A stretch of 5,247 nt of DNA from an uncultured Clostridia bacterium (lineage in GTDB: Bacteria; Bacillota; Clostridia; Christensenellales; Aristaeellaceae). The DNA is taken from NCBI GenBank assembly GCA_945877525.1, contig CAMDVP010000212.1, positions 1 through 5,247 of the forward strand. Direction: 5' to 3'. Position 1 is the first letter of the stretch. Every line of letters begins with the position of its first letter. The notes beneath the pieces are model-generated. The model saw nothing but the letters and a program-made list of their open reading frames with translations, searched no databases and was not told the origin of the DNA. This document shows, piece after piece, positions 1-5,247 of this stretch. A program made the translations under genes and the position numbers.

Positions 1-2540
1 TGTTTTTCCGCCTGGGCGACTTCTACGAGATGTTCTTTGATGACGCAAAGACTGCCGCCCGCGAGCTGGAACTGACCCTGACGGGCAAGATTTGCGGCCT
101 GCCTGAGCGCGCGCCCATGTGCGGCGTGCCCTTTCACGCCTGCAACACCTATGTGGAGAAGCTGATCAGTAAGGGCTACAAGGTGGCCATCTGCGAGCAG
201 CTGGAGGATCCCGCCCTGGCCAAGGGCCTCGTGGAGCGGGATGTGATCCGCGTCATCACCCCCGGCACGGTGATTGAGCCCGCCATGCTGGACGAACGGA
301 CGAACAACTTTCTGCTTTCCATCAGCTTCAGCGCCGACAGGGCCGGGCTGGCGCTGGCGGACGTATCCACGGGGGAGTTCTGGGTGCATGAAATCAAAAG
401 CCCCGAAAGTACCCTGACGGATGAAATCGCCCGCATCCAGCCCAACGAAATCATCTGTAACGACCTGGTGCGTCTGCGGGGGTGCATGGGCCGTGAGGAG
501 GCCTCCGCCGCCGAGCAGCCCGCCGCCTGGTTCCAGTATCAGAATGCCTCGGAGGTGCTGTGCGCCCATTTCCAGCTGAACGATCTCTCGCCCCTGGGGC
601 TGAATGAGGAATACCGTACCGCCGCCTGCGCTGCCGGTGCGCTGATGCGCTATCTGAACGAAACGCAGAAAAACTCCCTGGAGCATATCACCGAGCTGCG
701 CATCTATCAGGGCAGCGAAACCATGCTGCTGGATCGCAACACCCGGCGCAACCTGGAGTTGACCGAAAGCCTTCGGGGCCATGGACGGAAGGGCTCGCTG
801 CTGTGGCTGATGGACGAAACCTCCACGGCCATGGGTGGTCGGCTATTGCGTTCATGGATCGAGCAGCCCCTGATCAGCCGGGAGAAGATTCTCCGCCGCC
901 TGGACGCAGTGGAGGAATTTGCCGGGGAGCATGTGCTGGCCATGACATTGTCGGAGGAGCTGCAGGGTGTCTATGATATTGAGCGGCTGCTGAGCAAGGT
1001 GGCTTACAAGAGCATCAACGCAAGGGACTGCCTGGCTCTTGGAGGGTCGTTGTCCCATGTGCCCGGCATCCGCCGCCTGCTGGATAATGCTCGCAGCAAT
1101 GCGGTACGGGCGCTTTACGAGGAAATGGATCCGCTTTCGGATCTGACCGATTTGCTGGAGCGGGCCATTGACCCGGATGCGCCTCTTGTCATTACCGAGG
1201 GAGGCATGATCCGCAAAGGGTATTCTCCCATGCTGGACGAGTATCGTTCCGCCTCGGAAAACGGCCGGCAGTGGATTCTTGATCTGGAAGCCAGGGAGCG
1301 CGAGGAAACCGGCATCAAAAACCTGCGCATCACCTACAACAAGGTGTTCGGCTATTCCATCGAGGTGACCAAGTCCTATTACGATCAGGTGCCCATGCGC
1401 TACCAGCGCAAGCAGACTTTGGCTAACTGCGAGCGCTATGTGACCCCGGAATTGAAGGAAATCGAACAGAAAATCGTCGGCGCGGAGGAGCAGTCCATTC
1501 GGCTGGAGCTGCAGCTTTTCAGCGAGATTCGCGAGAAAATCGCTGCGGAAATCAGCCGTATTCAGCGTACGGCCACATCGCTCAAAACCCTCGACGCGCT
1601 GCTGTCCCTGGCAAAGGTGGCGGTGAATAACCACTATGTCCGCCCGGAAATCACCGAGGACGGCGTACTGGACATTGTGGACGGCCGGCATCCCGTGGTA
1701 GAGCAGAGCATGCATGAGGGCGGCTTTGTGCCAAACGACACCCACATGAACGGCGATGGGCAGCGCATGCTGATTATCACCGGCCCGAATATGGCGGGCA
1801 AAAGCACCTATATGCGTCAGGTGGCGCTTATCACCCTGATGGCGCATATCGGCTCTTTCGTCCCGGCAAAAGAAGCGCGCATTCCCATTGTGGATCGCAT
1901 TTTTACCCGTGTTGGCGCTTCGGATGACCTGGCCAGCGGACAGAGCACCTTCATGGTGGAAATGTCCGAAACGGCCTACATTCTCCGCAATGCCACAGCC
2001 CGTTCCCTGGTGATCCTGGACGAAATCGGCCGGGGTACCAGCACCTTCGACGGTCTGGCTATCGCCTGGGCGGTGGTGGAATACCTGTGTGACAAGAGCC
2101 GCGTGGGCGCAAAAACCCTCTTTGCCACCCATTATCATGAGCTGTCCGAATTGGAGGGACATATCGACGGCGTGGAGAATTACTGCATTTCCGTCAAGGA
2201 ACACGGCGAGGACGTGATTTTCCTGCGGAAGATTGTCCGAGGAGGCGCAGACAAAAGCTTCGGCATCCATGTGGCCCGCCTGGCGGGCGTGCCGCACCCG
2301 GTTTTGGTGCGCGCCCATGAGATTCAGGCCCGGCTGGAGGTCAGCGACATCAATCAGAATACCATCGGTCAGAATATTCTGGATGAGGGCCCCAAGCGGG
2401 AAAATGAGCAGGTGGATATGTTCGACTACGCCAAAACGGAGATTATCAACGAGCTGCAGTCCATCGACGTAATGGCCCTTACCCCCATGGACGCCATCAA
2501 CAAGCTGTTCCTTTTGCGCGAAAAGGCACGCAAGCTGTGA
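1..2540 (+). CDS. mutS: DNA mismatch repair protein MutS (5' partial)
   Basis: MutS binds base mismatches and small loops in DNA and, on ATP exchange, becomes a sliding clamp that recruits MutL. The gene enters the window already open. The frame reads from base 3, and its first residues, FFRLGDFYEMFFDDA, are the mismatch-recognition motif; the Phe-x-Glu that wedges at the mismatch is encoded at 21-29, just upstream of the first ATG at 30, so that ATG is not the true start. By comparison with the family about 30 N-terminal residues are missing; 845 are visible. In order one sees the mismatch-binding and connector domains, the core segment with RNLEL and TAMGGRLLRSWIEQPL, the clamp region (TYNKVFGYSIEV near visible residue 444), then the ABC ATPase: Walker A GPNMAGKST (1782-1808), Walker B LDEIGRGTS with Asp-Glu at 2019-2024, and the H-loop His in ATHYHEL (2130-2132). 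Near the C-terminus QVDMF (2409-2423) fits a beta-clamp-binding motif. The frame is intact. It is the first visible gene of the mutS-mutL-miaA unit. Confidence 0.98.
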   Translation, partial: FFRLGDFYEMFFDDAKTAARELELTLTGKICGLPERAPMCGVPFHACNTYVEKLISKGYKVAICEQLEDPALAKGLVERDVIRVITPGTVIEPAMLDERTNNFLLSISFSADRAGLALADVSTGEFWVHEIKSPESTLTDEIARIQPNEIICNDLVRLRGCMGREEASAAEQPAAWFQYQNASEVLCAHFQLNDLSPLGLNEEYRTAACAAGALMRYLNETQKNSLEHITELRIYQGSETMLLDRNTRRNLELTESLRGHGRKGSLLWLMDETSTAMGGRLLRSWIEQPLISREKILRRLDAVEEFAGEHVLAMTLSEELQGVYDIERLLSKVAYKSINARDCLALGGSLSHVPGIRRLLDNARSNAVRALYEEMDPLSDLTDLLERAIDPDAPLVITEGGMIRKGYSPMLDEYRSASENGRQWILDLEAREREETGIKNLRITYNKVFGYSIEVTKSYYDQVPMRYQRKQTLANCERYVTPELKEIEQKIVGAEEQSIRLELQLFSEIREKIAAEISRIQRTATSLKTLDALLSLAKVAVNNHYVRPEITEDGVLDIVDGRHPVVEQSMHEGGFVPNDTHMNGDGQRMLIITGPNMAGKSTYMRQVALITLMAHIGSFVPAKEARIPIVDRIFTRVGASDDLASGQSTFMVEMSETAYILRNATARSLVILDEIGRGTSTFDGLAIAWAVVEYLCDKSRVGAKTLFATHYHELSELEGHIDGVENYCISVKEHGEDVIFLRKIVRGGADKSFGIHVARLAGVPHPVLVRAHEIQARLEVSDINQNTIGQNILDEGPKRENEQVDMFDYAKTEIINELQSIDVMALTPMDAINKLFLLREKARKL

Positions 2541-2542
2541 GG

Positions 2543-2550
2543 AAAGGAGG
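2543..2550 (+). promoter_or_regulatory. Ribosome binding site of mutL
   Basis: AAAGGAGG lies in the 16-base gap between the mutS stop (2538-2540) and the ATG at 2557, with a 6-base spacer. It is a near-perfect anti-Shine-Dalgarno match. It fixes the mutL start and suggests efficient independent initiation rather than reliance on coupling to mutS. Confidence 0.9.
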
Positions 2551-2556
2551 CCGCTC

Positions 2557-4344
2557 ATGGCCAAGATTCAGCTGCTGAACGACGAGGTTATCGGAAAAAT
2601 CGCCGCGGGCGAGGTGGTTGAGCGCCCTGCCGCAGCCATCAAGGAGTTGGTGGAAAACAGCCTGGACGCTGGCGCCAGCGCGGTAACGGTGGATATTCGC
2701 GATGGGGGAATCAGCTACTTCCGCGTGACGGACAACGGCAGCGGCATTGCCTCCGGGGACATCCGCATGGCCTTTGAGCGGCACGCTACCAGCAAAATCA
2801 CCCGCGCACAGGACCTTCAGGCCATTGCTACGCTTGGCTTCCGCGGTGAGGCGCTGGCATCCATTGCGGCCGTCAGCCGTGTTACCTGCACTACACGCAC
2901 CCGCAGCGACGTCAGCGGCCTGAAGGCACGCAACGAGGGCGGACAGATGCTGTCCATTGAGGAGGCGGCCTGTCCCGAGGGCACCACCTTCGTGGTGCGC
3001 GATTTGTTCTTCAACACGCCGGTGCGTCTGAAATTTCTGAAAAAACCTGCTTCTGAGGCTGCGCTGGTGTCCGACCTGATGATGCGGATGATTCTGTCCC
3101 GCCCGGATGTATCCTTCCGTTACATCAATCAGGGAAAAACGTTGTACCATTCCGCCGGAGACGGCAAGCTGGAGTCGGCGGTGTTCAGCATCTACGGAAG
3201 TGAGATGCTGCGCACTATGCGGCCAGTGGAGGGCTGCCAGGGCGGCGTGGTAGTGAAGGGCTATGTGGGCATCGGCGAGAGTGCCAGAGGAAACAGAGGT
3301 CATCAGTCCTTTTACATCAATGGACGCTACATGAAAAGCAATCTTCTGTCCACGGCGGTGGAAAGCGCCTGCCGGGAACGGGTTATGATTGGCAAATTTC
3401 CTACATGCGTTCTGCATCTGACCATGCCCTTCGACACGGTGGATGTAAACGTTCATCCCAACAAGCTGGAAGTGCGCTTTCAGAACGAGCGAGGCATCTA
3501 CGACGCGGTGGAAGCCATCGTCCGGGATGCTTTGGTCGAACGGGATGCATTGGAAAAACCTGCGCAGCTGCTGCTTACGCCGGAAAAGCAGCCGGAAAAG
3601 CCTATGCAGGTGACAAAGCTGCCAGTGGACGAAAGATCAGCTGCTCAACCCGCCAGCGCACCAGCTGTCACTGAAGTGTCTGCGCCGAAGGTTCAACCCA
3701 AGGCGCCGATTCCCGTTTCAATGCCAAGGGTCAGCACGGTGCCTCCGGTAGCCTCCAGTACGGTGATGCGAGACAGCGGCGCTATGCCGATGATACAGCC
3801 TCCCATTCAAAACCGACCCGAGTCTGTTCCAACCATCCAAAAACCGACAGTCGGTTTGCAAACGCCCATAAAAGAGCCGGAACAGGTTCCTTCTTTTCTG
3901 CCGGACGCCCCAAAGCCCCTGAAGCTCATAGGGGTTGTGTTCAATACCTTCATCCTGGTGGAATATGAGGACAACCTGCTGATGATCGACCAGCACGCTG
4001 TGCATGAACGGCTGCTGTTCGACCGCATGATGAAGGCCTATGACCAGCACGAGGCAGGACAGGAACTGCTTGTGCCCATGCTGGTGGGCGTGACTCGTCG
4101 GGAACAGCAGCTGCTCAGCGAAAACCGTGAACTGCTGGAAGCCATCGGTCTGACAGTCGAGCCTTTCGGAGAGCAGCAGGTCTCTATCCGCAGCATTCCC
4201 ATGATTCTGGGAACCCCACAGGCCAGGGATTTCCTGCGTGACATCCTGGATCAGCTGGAAAACGAACGCGGTGCGATATCCATGGGAAAGCGCCGTAGCG
4301 CCATCCTGCAGCTTGCCTGCAAAAAAAGCTGTGAAGGGTGGTGA
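2557..4344 (+). CDS. mutL: DNA mismatch repair protein MutL, truncated by a frameshift
   Basis: MutL is the ATP-dependent matchmaker of mismatch repair and, in most bacteria without MutH, also the nicking endonuclease. The start is set by the Shine-Dalgarno at 2543-2550 and the typical opening MAKIQLLNDEVIGKIAAGEV. GHKL ATPase motifs are all present: catalytic E30 and Mg-binding N34 in the IKELVENSLDA stretch, DNGSGI (59-64), and GFRGEAL (94-100). FYINGRYMKS and NVHPNKLEVRF follow. Residues about 330-445 form a Pro/Val/Gln/Lys-rich linker. The C-terminal domain has DQHAVHERLLFD (478-489), where the family's last Glu is Asp, and QELLVP (502-507), which resembles the Bacillus clamp-binding motif. 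The frame then reaches LACKK at 587-590, an A7 run, and stops four aberrant codons later at 595 aa. The expected remainder, with CPHGRP, lies in the +1 frame to 4486; joined, the protein would be 642 aa, normal for the family. Identity is certain. Whether the break is biological or a sequencing error cannot be told here. Confidence 0.96.
   Translation: MAKIQLLNDEVIGKIAAGEVVERPAAAIKELVENSLDAGASAVTVDIRDGGISYFRVTDNGSGIASGDIRMAFERHATSKITRAQDLQAIATLGFRGEALASIAAVSRVTCTTRTRSDVSGLKARNEGGQMLSIEEAACPEGTTFVVRDLFFNTPVRLKFLKKPASEAALVSDLMMRMILSRPDVSFRYINQGKTLYHSAGDGKLESAVFSIYGSEMLRTMRPVEGCQGGVVVKGYVGIGESARGNRGHQSFYINGRYMKSNLLSTAVESACRERVMIGKFPTCVLHLTMPFDTVDVNVHPNKLEVRFQNERGIYDAVEAIVRDALVERDALEKPAQLLLTPEKQPEKPMQVTKLPVDERSAAQPASAPAVTEVSAPKVQPKAPIPVSMPRVSTVPPVASSTVMRDSGAMPMIQPPIQNRPESVPTIQKPTVGLQTPIKEPEQVPSFLPDAPKPLKLIGVVFNTFILVEYEDNLLMIDQHAVHERLLFDRMMKAYDQHEAGQELLVPMLVGVTRREQQLLSENRELLEAIGLTVEPFGEQQVSIRSIPMILGTPQARDFLRDILDQLENERGAISMGKRRSAILQLACKKSCEGW
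3580..3601 (+). repeat. In-frame 12-base tandem repeat in the mutL linker
   Basis: CCGGAAAAGCAG (3580-3591) is followed directly by CCGGAAAAGC (3592-3601), encoding PEKQ-PEKP at the start of the flexible linker between the ATPase and endonuclease domains. Because the unit is four codons, gain or loss of a copy would keep the frame and only change linker length. Confidence 0.7.
3811..3828. repeat. Degenerate copy of the ACCGAC palindrome
   Basis: AACCGAC (3811-3817) and GTCTGTT (3822-3828) are inverted with six of seven bases matching across a 4-base spacer. It lies about 13 bases before the perfect palindrome at 3841-3857. The left arms of the two form a direct repeat, CAAAACCGAC against CAAAAACCGAC. 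It may be a decayed second copy or chance. It lies in the non-conserved MutL linker. Confidence 0.3.
3841..3857. repeat. Perfect 17-base palindrome inside the mutL linker
   Basis: AAACCGAC-A-GTCGGTTT has two perfect 8-base arms around one central base. It encodes KPTVGL in the unconserved linker. The same core recurs in miaA at 4894-4916 in another codon phase. A dyad with a one-base centre is a poor RNA hairpin loop and looks more like a dimeric protein-binding site; the ACCGAC/GTCGGT form resembles operators of some TetR-family repressors. That function is inference only. No T-run follows it, so it is not a terminator. Confidence 0.55.
4321..4327 (+). other. A7 tract at the mutL frameshift point
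   Basis: Seven consecutive A, apparently the longest homopolymer in the window, sit exactly where MutL homology leaves one frame and resumes in the +1 frame. With six A the codons would read TGC-AAA-AAA-GCT (CKKA), continuing as VKGGDALS, which is the family pattern. So the simplest reading is one extra A. Candidate causes are a sequencing or assembly indel, a real mutation, reversible slippage, or transcriptional slippage that restores part of the product. A -1 ribosomal shift would not restore the frame. Confidence 0.85.
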
Positions 4345-4486
4345 CGCCCTGTCCGATGCGGAAATCCGAGACCTGGTGACCCGGATGATCGATCAGCATG
4401 TCACGCCGACATGCCCCCATGGGCGGCCACTGGTGATTGCCCTGAGTCATCAGGAGCTTGACAAGCGCTTCAAGCGCATTCAGTGA
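4328..4486 (+). pseudogene. mutL: Detached C-terminal segment of MutL (+1 frame)
   Basis: This stretch encodes the last 52 residues of a normal MutL, beginning AVKGGDALSDAEIRDLV and ending in FKRIQ before the TGA at 4484-4486. It contains CPHGRP (4412-4429), which in endonuclease-type MutL helps form the metal-binding site together with DQHAxxER and the ACK/ACH motif upstream. It has no start codon with a Shine-Dalgarno of its own, so it would be translated only if the frame upstream is corrected. The open frame extends back to an ATG at 4238, but that part is out of frame with MutL homology and has no meaning. The sequence shows no decay beyond the single-base shift, so the break is either very recent, an artefact, or compensated. 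Confidence 0.88.
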
Positions 4487-4488
4487 GG
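4485..4488 (+). promoter_or_regulatory. Ribosome binding site of miaA, overlapping the mutL stop
   Basis: GAGG ends 5 bases before the ATG at 4494 and overlaps the TGA (4484-4486) of the full-length mutL frame. The match is weaker than the mutL site, and the layout is typical of translational coupling, in which ribosomes finishing full-length mutL help start miaA. Confidence 0.65.
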
Positions 4489-4493
4489 CGTAT

Positions 4494-5247
4494 ATGGCAC
4501 AAAAACCGCTCTGCTGGGTGCTGGCCGGGCCGACGGCCAGCGGAAAAACGGCCCTTTCCATCCGATTGGCCAAGGCTCATGGGTGCGAGATTGTTTGCAT
4601 GGACTCCATGCAGATTTACCGGGGCATGGACATAGGAACCGCCAAGCCCACACCGGAGGAAATGGAGAACATACCGCATCATCTGCTGGATGTGGTGTAC
4701 CCCGGGGAGCCCTTCAGCGTTGCGCAGTATCAGCAGCTGGCCGAGCAGTGTATTGGGGAAATTCTTGCCCGTGGCCATCAGCCACTGCTGGTGGGCGGTA
4801 CGGGGTTCTATCTGCGAGCGCTGCGGCATCCCATGGCCATGGGTATGGTAACCGGGGATGGGACCATTCGCAGGTCTCTGGAAGCTATCGCAGAACAAAC
4901 CGACGGTCGGTCTGTTTTACATCAAATGCTTGAGGAGGTTGATCCTGATACAGCGGCACGCCTTCCCGTCAATGATGTGCGGCGCGTGGTGCGCGCGTTG
5001 GAGGTGTATCGGCTGACCGGGACCCCCTTTTCCAGGCAACCCTCGTTGGAGAAGGAGCCACCCTTCTGCTATCGCGTAGCCGCGTTGACCATGGATCGGG
5101 CAATCCTGTATGAACGCATTGAGTGTCGCGTGGATCAAATGATGGCGCAGGGACTGTTGGCCGAGGTGCAAGCGCTGCTGCGCAGCGGCATATCCCCCGA
5201 CTGCCAGGCCATGAAGGCGATTGGATATAAGGAGCTTGTGCCGGTGG
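4494..5247 (+). CDS. miaA: tRNA dimethylallyltransferase MiaA (3' partial)
   Basis: MiaA transfers a dimethylallyl group from dimethylallyl diphosphate to N6 of adenine 37 in tRNAs that read codons starting with U, the first step toward ms2i6A. The ATG at 4494 follows a GAGG site and gives MAQKPLCWVLAGPTASGKT, with the P-loop GPTASGKT at residues 12-19. Next come DSMQIYRGMDIGTAKP with the conserved DSMQ at 37-40, HHLLDVV, and LLVGGTGFYLRAL. These are followed by VDPDTAARLPVNDVRRVVRALEVYRLTGTPFS (given here only as landmarks: VDPD, then NDVRRVVRALEVY, then TGTPFS), RVDQMMAQGLLAEV, and AMKAIGYKEL close to the window end. The frame is open for 251 codons without a stop; the family is about 300-315 residues, so some 50-60 are missing beyond the edge. 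Cys-Met before DSMQ replaces the more usual Ser-Ala. The gene begins 7 bases after the full-length mutL stop and probably shares its transcript. Confidence 0.96.
   Translation, partial: MAQKPLCWVLAGPTASGKTALSIRLAKAHGCEIVCMDSMQIYRGMDIGTAKPTPEEMENIPHHLLDVVYPGEPFSVAQYQQLAEQCIGEILARGHQPLLVGGTGFYLRALRHPMAMGMVTGDGTIRRSLEAIAEQTDGRSVLHQMLEEVDPDTAARLPVNDVRRVVRALEVYRLTGTPFSRQPSLEKEPPFCYRVAALTMDRAILYERIECRVDQMMAQGLLAEVQALLRSGISPDCQAMKAIGYKELVPV
4894..4916. repeat. 23-base imperfect palindrome inside miaA
   Basis: Arms AACAAACCGAC (4894-4904) and GTCGGTCTGTT (4906-4916) pair at 10 of 11 positions around a single G. The core ACCGAC-N-GTCGGT is identical to that of the palindrome at 3841-3857, but here it is read one codon position later, giving QTDGRSV. 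It falls in a variable region of MiaA between the GGTGFYLRAL and VDPDTAARL landmarks. As RNA it could fold with a 3-base loop and is followed by a short TTTT, but a terminator inside this gene is unlikely. Confidence 0.55.

Noticed and set aside
852..2564. A 570-codon open frame on the minus strand opposite mutS
   Set aside because: It lies wholly within intact mutS, and its His/Gln/Asp-rich composition shows no recognisable domain. High GC with strong third-position bias commonly leaves the antisense frame open.
3040..3045. A6 run in mutL as a second frameshift site
   Set aside because: The MutL frame continues unbroken through it (LKFLKKPAS), so it is only a potential slippage tract.
2497..3456. 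A 319-codon open frame on the minus strand opposite the MutL ATPase domain
   Set aside because: It is opposite a strongly conserved domain and has no recognisable motifs; it is a shadow of mutL codon use.
4321..4328. A classical -1 programmed ribosomal frameshift on the A-run
   Set aside because: The downstream MutL frame is +1 (or -2) relative to the upstream frame, so a -1 shift on A AAA AAA would not produce full-length MutL.
4238..4486. An 82-codon open frame starting with ATG at 4238 treated as a separate small gene
   Set aside because: Only its part after 4328 is meaningful, as the displaced MutL C-terminus. The earlier codons are mutL read out of frame, and there is no ribosome binding site at 4238.
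4458..4496. TTGACA-like box before miaA as a possible internal promoter
   Set aside because: TTGACA at 4458-4463 has no TATAAT-like sequence at 16-18 bases; the only TATA-like bases are about 27 bases away and overlap the miaA start.
4830..4843. 14-base perfect palindrome CCCATGGCCATGGG in miaA
   Set aside because: It encodes HPMAMG in a plausible MiaA segment and arises from stacked CCATGG-like codon runs. No second copy was seen in the window, so chance is the simplest explanation.

Overview
The window is a stretch of core bacterial chromosome carrying three co-directional genes on the + strand: mutS (5' end cut off by the window edge), mutL, and miaA (3' end cut off). The order mutS-mutL-miaA is a common Firmicutes arrangement. 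High-GC codon use (GCC, CTG, CGC and GGC preferred), strong AGGAGG-type ribosome binding sites, and a MutL of the endonuclease type all point to a GC-rich Clostridia-like organism, possibly an uncultured gut lineage. I cannot name a genus from this sequence alone.

Layout: 1-2540 is mutS, lacking only about its first 30 codons and otherwise intact with all ATPase motifs. A 16-base gap carries a near-perfect Shine-Dalgarno. From 2557 mutL runs through the GHKL ATPase domain, a Pro/Val/Gln-rich linker (about 3540-3900) and the C-terminal endonuclease/dimerisation domain. At 4321-4327 a run of seven A breaks the frame: the annotated reading frame stops at 4344, while the rest of the conserved C-terminus (including CPHGRP) continues in the +1 frame to a stop at 4484-4486. 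From 4494 miaA is open to the window end, starting 7 bases after that second stop.

Function: MutS recognises mismatches and MutL, recruited by MutS and probably by the beta clamp, nicks the strand to be repaired. Both proteins carry visible clamp-binding motifs (QVDMF in MutS, QELLVP in MutL), and MutL carries DQHAxxER, ACK and CPHGRP, as in methyl-independent mismatch repair outside the MutH-containing gammaproteobacteria. MiaA is the tRNA A37 dimethylallyltransferase. It is linked to the repair genes by operon position rather than by pathway.

The points worth a second look are the homopolymer frameshift inside a MutL active-site motif, and a near-identical palindrome (core ACCGAC-N-GTCGGT) found in the mutL linker and again in miaA in a different reading frame. 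There is no intergenic stretch longer than about 20 bases. I found no RNA genes, mobile elements, CRISPR arrays or terminators, and no novel multi-gene system.
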